From the NCBI GenBank assembly GCA_050084985.1, contig JBITNC010000002.1, positions 13,888,001 to 13,952,000 on the forward strand: DNA of 64,000 bases, written 5' to 3'. The DNA is from Nageia nagi (lineage: Eukaryota > Pinophyta). Position numbers and translations under genes: made by a program. The notes beneath the pieces were generated by a model, which searched no databases, had not been told where the DNA came from, and worked only from the letters and a program-made list of their open reading frames with translations. Shown one piece after another: positions 12,421-24,106 of this stretch (its first letter is position 1; the number at the start of each line of letters is the position of its first letter).

Positions 12421-13200
12421 CTTAAGGTTTTAGTAAAAGGAACTTTACAACATCAATTGAGAAATTCACAACTGAAGATGTATTTGTTTGAGTTACTACA
12501 ACATTCCAAAGACCATAAAGAAGCTATGAACCAAGTATTACAAATAATTGAGCTAGACATCAATGACCCTGAAAGCTTTGTGTCTTTTGTGCCAAGTATT
12601 AAGATAAGCCAAAAAGCCACTATTTCCTTCTATGATAATGAAATTAGGCCATTAAACCATTCGTAAGGTCAAGATCCTCCATTACATATTGTAGCCAAGG
12701 TATATGGTAGGGCTTTTAAAAGGATATTAATAGATGAAGGTTCTACAATAAATATCATTTCTATAAATACCTATAAAAACTTGAATCTCCTTTTTTGACA
12801 TATATGTGCACCTTCTTTACAATTAAGAGATTTGAATGATGCTTTATGCTCAACAATGGGATCTATCTCATTACCTATTACTGTGGGATCTAAAATAGTA
12901 CAAATATTATTGAAAGTTATTGAAGGATATGTAACATAATACAACCTACTATTAGGAAGATCTTAGATTAGAGACATGAAATGCATCCCATCAACATATC
13001 ACAACTATTTAAAATATATTCATGATGGGGTGGTACATTATGTACTTAGAGATGAAAATCCATACTCTCATTATAATTACACATATCTTTCAAGAGAAAT
13101 TGCTTTACCTTCTACTCATTATTTTACATCACCCATAACTCCAAAAGAGGTGTCAATAGCATATATTGATAAAAAAAAGGTTCTTCTCGAAGTTCATTAA
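12421..13200 (+). pseudogene. Retroviral-type aspartic protease, decayed (element A)
   Basis: Polyprotein-processing protease. The active-site region reads LIDEGSTINIISI (Asp codon 12733-12735); the Asp is retained and the DxGS/T pattern is kept. The downstream YNLLLGRS*I matches the usual ILLGRPWI with Trp changed to a TAG stop. The tail MKCIPSTYHNYLKYIHDGVV matches the protease tail of element B at 60570-60640 nearly residue for residue. Several in-frame stops remain, so no active enzyme would be made. Confidence 0.85.
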
Positions 13201-14381
13201 AAGGGAAAGATCTCATTGATATTAAAATACCTCATACACAAAATATTAACAAATATCCATTACCAAAAATAGAACTAACACTCTTAGAAAAGCAAACATG
13301 GAAAGAAATAACATGAAGGTTAGATGAAGCAAGCAAAGCCTCATCATCAAAAGCATCTTGTCCCATAAATACATTAGATAATGATAGCACAATAAAATAT
13401 AAACTATATAATATCTATCATATGAATATAAGATTAATATATTATGGAATAGAGGATTTTTCCATAGATGATGTCATTTTTAATATTCCTATAGCTCAAG
13501 AAATAGGAAGACCTAAAGAGTCTCCTAGTATAGTAGGGCAATTAATATCACTAGGCCATTTACCTAATCAAACACTTTCTATATATCATGGTCCAATAGA
13601 ACCACCTATCCTCCCTTTACCTCAATCCAATGAAGGTATTTTTTGTAATTCATTAGAATAATTATCATTGGATGTAAGATCATTTATCCAAAGATTCTTA
13701 GATAGATGTCAGTGGAAAGGATAAGGTTTAAGATGATACAAACAAGAACCTAGGTACACCATTGATATTGATTATCAGTTTTTCAATGATAAGATAAGAT
13801 TAGGTTATAAGAACAAAAATCAAGGAGTATCTAGTTGCAAGATAATTGAACTAGAACTAGAAGCTTAAACAATTGAAAATTCATTCAAAATGCATAAATG
13901 GATGATAAATCAAGACAATATGGAGTCTAGAATGTTATCCTTAGGAGGGTTGTCTCCTAATATGTCAATTAATATGGTATAAATCACAAAAATATGTGAT
14001 ATTTTCACCTATAATATGGACTTGGATTGGTCTATAAGTGATGAGTTTGAAATAATAAGATCAAAGAATTCAAGTAGCTCTTCCTCATACTTCCTAGTAG
14101 ATGAAGAAATTGCATATTTTAAATTGATTCCTATATAACATATAATCTAGAATTTCAAATACAAATAAAATCTTAATAACTTTAGACTTGATTATAAATA
14201 CTACTTTAGAAGATCAATATGAAGATGAGGATGAAGAATATAATGCAAATGATAATAATTAGATTCCAATACCCAACCAATTGGAGGAAGGATTTCACAT
14301 GTTAATTGAAGAGACCATTTAGGTTGACCTAAGTGATGATCCTAACAACCCTAAAATCATTCAATTAGGGAAATCCCTCAT
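13201..14381 (+). pseudogene. Protease-polymerase linker, conserved with element B
   Basis: Decayed coding sequence of unknown function between protease and polymerase. The segment at 13457-13640 contains DDVIFNIPIAQEIGRP followed by a GQLISLGHLPNQTL motif. Element B has DDVIFNIPFAQEI and GQLVPLGSAPNQTL in the same place (62200-62320). Such conservation shows it was a constrained part of the polyprotein in this family. No enzymatic motif is visible. Confidence 0.6.
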
Positions 14382-15290
14382 TTAAAAGGAAAGAATAGAA
14401 TTCATCACAATACTCAAAGAAAAATAAGAGATATTTGCATGGTCATATGCCAATATGTCTGAACTTGATCCTAACCTAGTAGTGCATAATCTCAGTATAA
14501 AGGAAAGCACAAAACCTGTTAGAAATAAGTTAAAAATAATGCATCCTACAATTCCCCTAATGGCAAAAGAAGAGTTGCAAAAAATTTTGAAAGTTAAGTT
14601 TATCCATTCCATCAACTATTCTGATTGGATTTCCAATATGGTATCAGTTAAAAAATCTAGTAGGAAGATTTGAATATGTACAAACTTTAGAGATCTAAAC
14701 AAAGCATGCCAAAGGATGACTTTTCCCTACCAAACATAGATAGCTTAGTTGATCCTACTATAGGAGATAAAATTTTGTCACTCATGGATGGGTTTTTAAG
14801 GTATAACCAAATTAAAATGGCATTAGAAGACCAACATAAAATTGCATTCATAACACCTTAGGGAACATTCTATTATAATGTAATGCCTTTTGGATTGAAA
14901 AATGCTAGAGCTACTTATCAAAAAGCCATGATGTACATTTTTCATGATTACATGCATGAAATTGTAGAGGATTATGTAGATGATGTGTTGGATAAATCAA
15001 AAACATAGGAAGATCATCCTAAAGTACTCATCAAAATATTTGATTGGTTAGTAGAACATAAGATTTGATTGAACCCAAAGAAATATGTTTTTGGAGTAAC
15101 ATTTGGGAAATTGTTAGGTTTCATCATCTCTAGGTGAGGAATTGAAGTAGATCTTAACAAGATAAAAGCAATAACAAATATGTTACCCCCCTCAAAGATA
15201 AAGTAACTATAAAGCCTATAGGGTAAGTTACAAGCCATAAGATGCTTCATTTCTCAATTTTTGTATAAATGTAAACATTTTAACAAAATC
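14382..15290 (+). pseudogene. Ty3/gypsy reverse transcriptase, decayed (element A)
   Basis: RNA-dependent DNA polymerase. Ordered motifs: KEELQKILKVKFIHSINYSDW, a degraded fingers region (NFRDLNKACQ), LMDGFLRYNQIKMA, VMPFGLKNARATYQKAM, then EDYVDDVLDKSK with the catalytic Tyr-Val-Asp-Asp intact (14973-14984), and KLLGFIISR*GIEVD in the thumb. TP*GTF shows a Trp codon turned into TAG. Several frameshifts and stops inactivate it. The downstream connection to RNase H is continuous. Confidence 0.92.
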
Positions 15291-15710
15291 TTAAAGAAAA
15301 GGATTACATTTCAGTAGGGAAATGAACAACAAGAAGCATTTGATGAAATAAAGAGCTATCTTATTTCACCACTTATTTTGGTACTACCTAAGCTCAGAGA
15401 ACCATTCCTGTTATATAAATTCACCATAAAATAGCCTTAGGAACTATGCCTACACAAAAGAATGAAAATAGTAAAGAACAAGCAATATATTACCTTAGTT
15501 AAACTTTGGTTGGATATGAGATTAAATATGTATATTTAGAAAATTTATGTTTAGCAATAGTATTCGTAAGTAAAAAATTAAGACATTACATGCTAAACCA
15601 TACAATGTATGTATTCACCAAAGAAGATCCTTTGAAATATATGATGAATAAAACTTATCAAAATACAAGAACATATAAGTGTATCATGCATTTAATTTAA
15701 TTTAACTTAC
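15291..15710 (+). pseudogene. Gypsy-type RNase H, decayed (element A)
   Basis: The first of two RNase H domains. It reads EQQEAFDEIKSYLISPLILVLPK, then after a degraded stretch VGYEIKYVYLENLCLAIVFVSKKLRHYML, the typical gypsy segment that follows the catalytic Asp residues. The first catalytic region is too degraded to identify Asp residues. Stops near 15695 end the longest frame. Confidence 0.75.
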
Positions 15711-15879
15711 TCTTAATAAGTCAAAAATCAATAAAAGAATAAGTCATAGTTAACTATCTAGCTAAAGCACCATTACACAATGATAATCTACTCATCATAG
15801 AGTTACTAGCTAAACATGTATTCCAATTAGACAAAATGGAAATTCCCCTAGAATTTGAAGAATATTGGGATATGATAAT

Positions 15880-16275
15880 CTTTGTTATGGATCAAGATAT
15901 TAACAAAGTGGAGGTGTGGGTGTTGTGTTCATTACACCCCAAGGAGTTCCCATACCCTATTCTTTTAAGCTTAATTTTCTATGTACAAACAACAATGCTC
16001 AGTATGAAGCTTTAATCTTAGCTATAAAAATTGCCATAAAATTAAAGTTAAGAAAATTTAAATTTATTGGTGACTCCTTATTTATTATAAACCAAGTCAA
16101 AAAAATCTTCCAATGTAAGGAATCTTTGCTACAAAAATATAAGAAATTGGTAAACAATCTACTATCATCTTTCAAAAAATATGACTTAGAAGTAGCACCA
16201 TGGTTAACTAATAGATTTATTGATGCTATGACCTCTATTGGATCTTTAGTGCCTATGAACCCTAATAAAAAATGA
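15880..16275 (+). pseudogene. Second, archaeal-type RNase H, decayed (element A)
   Basis: The frame from 15916 reads GVVFITPQGVPIPYSFKLNF, then NNNAQYEALILAIKIAIKLK, FIGDSLFIINQVKK. This is the extra (archaeal-type) RNase H domain that marks the Tat lineage. The GDS Asp is kept. The usual Glu in NNxAEYEAL is Gln here and Gly in element D (45546-45560), so that catalytic position is lost in both. Confidence 0.85.
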
Positions 16276-16479
16276 TCCCTATTGAGATTATCCAAATCAC
16301 TCAATCATCAATAAAATCAAGTGAAGTCAAAGATCTCATTCTAGACATCTCAATGGAAGATAAAAATTTATTGCATATGTAATTGTTTAAATTTCTAAGA
16401 TATGGGATATTACCTAAAGATTTAATGAAATCATATATAAAAGCATTTAAGATAAAATCTTTTCACTTTTGCATGATAG

Positions 16480-17632
16480 GAGATATCCTGTACCATAGGG
16501 GTTTCGATGGGATATTACTCATATGTTTAGAATGGGTTGATTCACAAATTGCTATTTCATACACATATGATGGAATTTGTCAAGGACATTTTAGTGGTTC
16601 CATAATTACAAAATGATTAATGCATATGGGATATTACTGGCCTACTATGAAATATGATTGCATGGCATATGTTAAAACGTATGTTAAATATCAACAACAT
16701 GCTAATTTATTTAGTCAACCTTTGCATACATTACAAGCCATGCAATCATTGTGACCATTCTCAAGATAGGTGTTAGATTTAATAGGTCAAATATCCTCTA
16801 CTTCCTTAGGAGGTCAAAAATTTATGATAACTTCTATGATGTATTTTATGAAATGGGTAGAATCCAATCCTATGATTTCAAAAAAAAGTGTCGAAGATAG
16901 TAGAATTTATATAAAACCACATCATATGTCATTTTGGAATTCCTACTCAAATTATCACTGATAATGGGAAAAAATTCAAAAATAAAGAAGTCCAAGCTTC
17001 ATGTAAAGGATATCATATCTGATTAAACTTCTCAATGCCTTAATATCCTCAAGGAAATGGCCAAGCTAAAGCCACAAACAAAACCATTTGTAGTATTTTA
17101 TTAAAAATCGTCAATTATTCCCATTGAGATTGGCATGCAAGGATTCCATAAGCATTATGGGCTTACCGAACCAATATTCAAACTCTTACTAAGGCAACCC
17201 CATTTTCATTAGTATATGGGGTATAAGTAGTACTACCCTTAGAAATAGAAATTCCCTCTCTACGAATTACCTTACAAGACTATATCATATATGAAGTAGC
17301 TTGTTAAATGAGATTAGATCAATTCCTACTTCTATATGAAAGGAGAGTTAATGCTTTAGAACATCTGCATACTTATCAAAATTGTATTAAATGTGCTTTT
17401 GATAAAAGAATCAAAATTCATAAATTTAATATAGGGGATTTAGTTTAAAAAGAAAACCAACACACTTCTTGAATGGAACAAAAACTTCATTACAAGTTTA
17501 CTCCCAATTGGTTAGGATCCTATGTAATTAAAAGAAAGTTTAGATCTGGACCTTATAATTTAATTGATATGGAACATAATGAAGAGCATGAACCTATAAA
17601 TATCATGCATATTCATCCTTTCTATAGTTAAT
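16480..17632 (+). pseudogene. Integrase, decayed (element A)
   Basis: DNA strand-transfer enzyme. After a degraded zinc-binding region come VLDLIGQISSTSLGGQKFM (first catalytic Asp), IITDNGKKFKNKEVQ (second Asp kept), and YPQGNGQAKATNKTI, where the catalytic Glu expected in GNGQAEA is Lys (codon 17068-17070). ALWAYRTNIQTLTKATPFSLVYG and the LGSYVIKRKFRSGPYNLID C-terminal segment follow. The polyprotein ends HPFYS, then stop, at about 17632. Both frame damage and the lost Glu make it inactive. Confidence 0.9.
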
Positions 17633-19990
17633 AAGCTTTTTGATTTACAATTGTATATATTGTGAATATTCTTTTAGTTAAAATAAAAAATGGTTTTCTT
17701 AAAACTTATGCATATTTAATGTATTTAAAACAAAAAATGGCATCAAAAAAAGGAAAAGCATCCATCTAATTACTAATCAAAGAGGCATTCAACAAATATC
17801 CTAGTACAAAATACCTAGCTACTTGGGAGATAGGGCTATAATAGAGTTATCCCAATATACTTCTCCTACAAATAGAAATTTCCTCTATCTACCTATTGAT
17901 TTACAAGGAATCCTAACCTTAAAACTATCTTTGAAAAGATATCAAGGGTGGGAGATAAGCATTTGAGGAGATAACTTACAGATATACATAGACAAACCAT
18001 GTATTACCTGAGTTATGCACATTATTTCACCCAAGTTCATATGATAAACTTGTTATATTAATACTGGCCCACATCAACCCCTAGGATCATAGTTGATTGC
18101 TTCTTTAACAATTGGATCTAGAATAGAATAATTAATACCTAGCCAAATCAAGATTTTCTATTCACATGGATATATCAATGATAAGAAACTTGTGTCATCA
18201 TAAAATTATCTATGATTTATACGATGTTCATTCATAATCCTCAACGATCCATTAGATGTATGCAATAAATTAATCAATAATTTTCTCAAATTAGGTCAAG
18301 ATTCCCTAATCCTCTGCTATGTAATAGCCAAACAATAACTTTAATGCCATGAATATTAGAAATAATGAAAAAACATAATTATAATTTGATCTCACAAATC
18401 AAGATTTTATTGATAGATACCTAGGAGACCACTACATGCAAACATTATGAAGGTATCCTTACATTGAGATAGCTCATTTCTTCACTTTACCGAAAGAAAT
18501 TCAAGAAATTATAATCATGAATTATTATAAACATTGATTAAATAATGCATGGGATTTAAAAATTGATAACCTTAAGGCAACCATCAAATTAGAAGCAAAA
18601 TACATGTGGATGGAAGCCAAATCCCTAACAAATTAGATCCATTTGTTTCGATTACATTGGCCTTATAGAAAACTTAGGATCTTGTTAAATTATGTTGATC
18701 ATATGACCCTTTGGTGTTATGGGAGATTAGTCTCCATAACTGAGGTTATTAATGACTTGGTATTTGAGTATAATACTCATTCAATTTGTATAATGAAATT
18801 ATATATGATTACAATTCATTATTTAGTAAAAATTGTTATATAAATAATCCTACCAATGTAAACATAAGGTTTGAAAGAACTATTGAATGACTTAATCAAA
18901 GAAGAAATGAGGTCATACCTAAACCTATAAATAGTGAACATATCCAATATCTCATATAGAGTGTGATCCCCCTCACATCATTATTTCCCCTGAGTCTCCA
19001 TAGTCTTTAGGGATTCCATCTCATCTTTTGCTTCTTAAATGTGATGAGGTCTTGACATTGTTAGCTATGTAAAAATGCACCATTAAGAAGTTCAAGCCTC
19101 ATCCCTCAATCTTACTACTTATTTCATATCTTGTTGGTTATCAATCATCCATTCTAGGACTAAGACCTGCTCATTTTGCCTTGCAACCTCCATACTTCTA
19201 CTTCTTGGATCGTAAAGGTTGGGTTTTTGTAAAAAACAAGGTGGTCATTATCATTTGGGAGTTATGAAAAGTTTTTTTTTCTTGATAAAAAATCATGAAA
19301 ATAATCATCAAGTACATATGTGAATAAAAATCATTCAAATATTCAAGATCTTCAAAAAATTAATAAAATTCTTTTTACATGAATATATGTGTGTGTATAT
19401 ATATATTTTTTTCTTTAAACTTTTTATACAAGTTCTAAAATACTTGCATATGACATTGTAGGTGGTTGATTGTACTTTACATACATCAAACATCATGAGT
19501 CATTTGCATTGCATCAATCCTCCCACTAATCAGCAAGAGGAGTTTTTGTATTAAAATGCCCTTGTCCCATGGAAATTATCATCCCTTTTTATCTCATAGT
19601 CATCCTATGCATTTCCTAGTGACCCTTTAGAAGACCCCATCCAAACCCCAAAATTAGAGAAAGATCGATTCAATCAATTACCTTAAGGTGTACAACATAA
19701 AATTTTATCTATGGTAGCCTTAACCATCACACTAGATAAGTATAACCATGCCTATGATGCTCTAAGTAATTATTGTAAAATAGAGATTTTTATTGATCAC
19801 CAACGTTATTGGGGAACTTGTGTAATCTATGATATATGTGATGAAGAGTTCCTTCAAAATCTCATCTACATATTCTCTAGATCTGATTTCATCATTATGT
19901 ATTCATTTATGTATATAGTTGTATTTATGAATAAAGAAGAAGGCAATGAATACTCTATTCATATTTGGTTTTAGTTGAAATATCCTATGT
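17633..19990 (+). pseudogene. Coding-like sense tail of element A, unknown family
   Basis: After integrase the plus strand remains coding-like. A possible start M-A-S-K-K-G-K-A-S lies at 17738, followed by EAFNKYPSTKYLATWEIG. Around 17990-18200 a frame reads YAHYFTQVHMINLLYQYWP if stops are taken as Gln. At 18640-18840 comes a 66-codon open stretch, and 19711-19974 is an 87-codon open frame (WGTCVIYDICDEEFLQNLI). I do not recognise any domain. Extra ORFs between integrase and the 3' LTR are known in Tat elements, so this may be one, but it could also be captured or inserted DNA. Confidence 0.35.
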
Positions 19991-21450
19991 CAAAATTTCA
20001 AAAAATTAGGATGATAAAAATACATAATGATGATATATGGTAGTGTACTAATAGACTCACACACTTCTCATTAAAATCTTGAAACAATCAAGAATTGGAT
20101 ATTTATTGAGCATGAATTTAAGTATGATTCTTCTACCTTTTTGCTTCATCTTGAACCCAAGAGTTAGGATAAAAAAAAAATAGAGAAAAAAGAAAAGAGA
20201 AGAAGAAAATAAAATAAAAACAAAGTTCTTGGGCCATTATAGTATCCTCTATTGGGGTTATGGACATTTGACTGGCAATAGGACTAGGCTATAATAGGAT
20301 GAAGAGGTTAACCTTCACCAAGGCTATGGACACTTATTAGGAGTGAAGCCTACCTTACAAAAATATAAGAATAATCATTTTTCATAATTTATAATCTTGA
20401 AGTATTCAATTTACAAATGTCAAGAGAAGGAAATGAACATTATTGCACACACATGAGTCTATGGTAAACTTAAGTATATTATAATCTTGTTTTATATCAT
20501 CCCTAGTAGATGAGACCAAAGCAAAAGATCAATTTATGAAACAAGGTATTGAAGGTATTATTCATTACACTCCTTTATTTATTAATATCCATTCATTCCA
20601 TATCATTGTACATAATTATTATTATTATTATAAAGCTTGATAAGTTGCCAAAGCATTAAGGTGGATGTCTAAATTAGTATATCATTCATAATTACCTTAA
20701 GTCATTAAGTTTCATACATTCCTAAAATACTTTACATTCATATACCATTTTTCCATGTGTATTTATGTATTCATAATGCATCCATACATCCATAAGTGTC
20801 TTGTAAATCTTGTATGTTTTACATCCATGCATACACATCATCCATGTTACCACAAATGTTTATACCAATATGTTATGTCTAAACCATGTGTAAAAGTAGC
20901 CAACAAAATGAAAAATGATGCATCTAATTTCATACTTTTTATAATCAAAATCTTGTTCTATAATATAGCAATCCTATATAAGCATAACAACTAAATAGAA
21001 CAATAAGTATTACAATATTTAATTTATGATAATAGACATCAAATGCTAAGTTAAACATTTCATTAAAACATAAAATCAATTGCTTATACCTTTTATATAT
21101 CAAAAATCCTAATACATGCATCTAGAAATATAAGTAAGAACCATACACCATAAAACATGATACCAAAAATATGTAAAGAAGTATCACCAACATGCATATA
21201 AAATTCTAAGCTATCATCATGTATATATATCAAAAATATAATGACCATCATATAAGATATCCATCGCATCCATAAAAAAAAACTAACCATCATATCCATG
21301 ATCCAAAAATAAATAACATCATCAACAAATAATCCTATGAATAACATGCTTAAAGATAATAAATGATCATGCCCTCCATGATCTCAAAAAATAAATAACA
21401 CAGTCTATAAAATAACATAAGTCTAACATGAAGTATAACAAACACATAAT
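19991..21450. other. Low-complexity spacer in element A
   Basis: No convincing reading frame. There is an A/G-rich tract at 20160-20230, a short (ATT)n run near 20610-20630, and many short copies of catcca/catacat-like words at 20720-20860 and 21100-21400. It separates the sense tail from the antisense PMD gene. Confidence 0.45.
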
Positions 21451-23466
21451 CTAATCACTAGGGTATCCTCAAGAGCTTCCCTCCCTATAATCTATCAGAC
21501 TACTAGCTTTACCACCTATGCCCTATCCTAGATAGGTAGTACCCACTAAACCTATAGGACTCGTAGCTTGAATCACTCTATGTATCTCATATGACCCCAA
21601 TGAATGCTATGTAGAAACCCCACCTATCTCACTATGGCTACATGATGTGATAGGTCTAACAACCCTACCCTATGTGTTAGCATTCCTTTTGACTCCATTG
21701 GTTTCCTGGTGCATTGAAACATCCATGAGAATATATAAAATAGAAGATATTGGATATAGATTTCCAAAAAATATGATGGTACCCTGATCAACCATGTCTA
21801 AAAAATGGAAGAGTAGTAATCCCTATACTAAAGAATACCCTGAATAAACATTAATGGCTAGCTAGCCCACTGTAGATGCATTAGCTCCTATAGCCTATTA
21901 AGAAGCTTAGGCCTCATCTCTCCCCTACTGATATATATCTCATTTAGCTCAATAATGGTACATGCAAGCATTGAGCTAAGCTACCTGGTACCTCAACTCA
22001 TAGATATCATCTAAGAGTGCATCAAAGTTGGGTACCTATGGAGGAGGAGCTCAACTTCCTCACCCCTCTAGCTATTGTACCTACCTCAACCTCCACACCC
22101 TAATCAACTATGCCTTACAGCTCATCGGTTGCTTGCTCCCCAACCTTTGCCCCTATAGGCTTATCCTCAGTTATCTCTTTGGTCTTAATTGCTACATCTA
22201 ACTCATCAACTCATTAACGTATAGAATGATCCACCTCCTCTCTTATATCCCCCTCTATCTCAACCTACCACCACACTAGGAACTCCTCGATGGCTCCTAC
22301 ATCATCAACCTTAGAATCCTCAACCAAGGGCTCCTCTTATGTTGAGTCAGGCTCTACATACATGAGTCCCTAAATAAGTACCTCATCCTCCCTAAAGAAT
22401 TGAATAAGATCTGGTGGAATGTCTTTCACAAGAACAAACTAGCATCATACATGCTCAAAGTAAATGTACTCTAATAAATATGTCCTCCTCCTACTAAGAA
22501 CTCTTGCTTGTCTAATATTGACAAGCTAGGAAGCAAGCTCATCCTAGTCTAGATAGGAATGATAAGGCCTAAACTTTACTTGGTCAAGCACCAAATGTGA
22601 TAAAAAATGCTAATAATGTGCCACATCAAACAAACTACCATCAGCTAGGAGTGAATCAAAGTCATCTCTCCATCATAAGATACTGGTTGGATATGTAAAT
22701 TGAGTCTCAAATATAGGAACTAGGAGTCCATGAGGGTGAGCCACATGGATATGCTCCTATTCCCAAGCATGCAAAGTGATAGTAACTAATAGAAATGATC
22801 TATCATCAAAATAAAATAATAGCTCCCTATATATCTATGCTAAGAGAGTAGGAGCCCAAGCATAAATAGTACCATGCTAAAGCATATCAACCACTACATG
22901 TAACAACAACCAAGGAAATTGACCACCACCCATGTCTAGAAGTGCATAACACTAGATGAGGCCCATCAAGTAGGAGGCTCTCAAAAGTCCTTGTTGATCA
23001 TTCCTCTAGTACCTAAAGTATGGGAAGTCACATAAAAACATGTCACCTAACACTCCATCAACTACATTTTCTCCATAGATAGTAGTTTTGTTAGGATCCA
23101 CTGACTCCCGATCCATAACATGATGGATTTGCTACCCTTGAATTGGTATATGATACAAATCATGGATTTGCTACCCTTGAATTGGTATATGATACAAATG
23201 ATGTATTTCCTCCATCAAAATAATCATATCTCTAGTAAAAATATGGAAAGTAGAAGTTAAAGAGTCCCATCTCTCCAACAAGGCTATGGGTAATCTCAAT
23301 GAATATGACCCATATAGGGCCCTACTCCAAAACACACACTATGTAGGAAAGTGTGGTCCTCAAGTGTTAATATGTTGTAACCCTCTAAAAGAATCCTAAG
23401 GTATCACCCATGTGGCTCTAATATCTCTAAGAACTAATACATTATTATGAGAAAAATAACTTACCA
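21451..23466 (-). pseudogene. Antisense plant mobile domain (PMD) protein, decayed
   Basis: On the minus strand a single frame runs from about 23466 for some 530 codons with one later frameshift, ending near 21451. The hallmark reads LPIALLERWDSLTSTFHIF followed by DMIILMEEIHHLYHIPIQG (23270-23160), which matches the PMD signature of the type ALVERWRPETHTFHLP...EMT.TL.DV..LLGLPI. Further on are TLHAWE, then a DQVKFRPYHSYLD segment and FEHV*C*FVLVKDIPPDL, matching the C-terminal RV..QFG..Q.IP motif. An acidic tail and a coiled-coil-like segment follow. I count about 16 TAG, 5 TGA and 3 TAA stops. PMD proteins occur as host genes (MAIN/MAIL) and within transposable elements; here the gene lies inside a Tat element, opposite to its transcription. 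A 39-bp tandem duplication sits inside it. Confidence 0.8.
23124..23201. repeat. 39-bp tandem duplication inside the PMD gene
   Basis: The 39-bp unit beginning tggatttgctacccttg at 23124 is repeated directly from 23163 with almost no differences. It keeps the reading frame (13 codons, HDLYHIPIQG* twice) and duplicates the end of the PMD hallmark motif. Its near identity suggests it is younger than most of the decay around it. Confidence 0.9.
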
Positions 23467-24014
23467 TGTTGGAGTTAAAAATTAAAAAAAAAAATTACTC
23501 TAAGTATGGTTGTCGATGATCATGGCTAAAGTTTGTAGAATCGCCAACGATCGAGGAATATTGTTAACATTTTTGTAAACCCTTAGCCCTAGTCAATGAT
23601 CATAGTTGAGGGTTTTGAAAAATGAAAAATCTTATAAAAAAAGGAAAAAATTTACAAAACTAAATGGTCTGAAATGATTGTAAAATGATTTTTATCATTC
23701 CTATAGTTTCTATTTTGTTATTTAACAGTTAAAATTAATGCATTAAGTAAAAACTTGAAAAGGGGTTTTGAAAACCTACCTCTTCTCTTATTGGCCTCTT
23801 GCATGGAATTGAACATCCTCATGGTAGCATCTTGGCTCTAGTCAACATCAAAAAGAGTAAAACTAGGGTCCAAAATGTAGCTTATGGGGTAAGGAGGCAA
23901 TAGGGCTTTGACCTAGCACAAAATACAAGAAGAAAGTGATAGTAAAACCTTTTATTTTTATTCACCTATTTAGTTGAATGCTAGCAATCTTATACCGAGA
24001 GCATATCATTGGCA
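23467..24014 (-). other. Candidate intron and first exon of the PMD gene
   Basis: On the minus strand a short ATG frame (23822 to 23780, 14 codons plus one base) ends at a splice-donor-like GTAGGT. The next roughly 310 bases are non-coding, T-rich near the end (23490-23470), and lead into the PMD frame at 23466. Element F has a matching arrangement at 39754-39709. No transcript evidence is available, so the splicing is inference. Confidence 0.35.

Positions 24015-24102
<88 letters not shown>
24015..24102. repeat. (AG)n microsatellite, about 44 units
   Basis: A run of AG dinucleotides, nearly perfect, with one early interruption (agat). It lies in the non-coding part of element A upstream of its 3' LTR. 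Long pure runs are normally young or actively slipping compared with the decayed surroundings. Confidence 0.97.

Positions 24103-24106
<4 letters not shown>

Noticed and set aside
24015-24102. (AG)n run as a functional GAGA-type regulatory element
   Set aside because: It lies in the decayed non-coding part of element A with no associated promoter. Simple slippage is enough to explain it.
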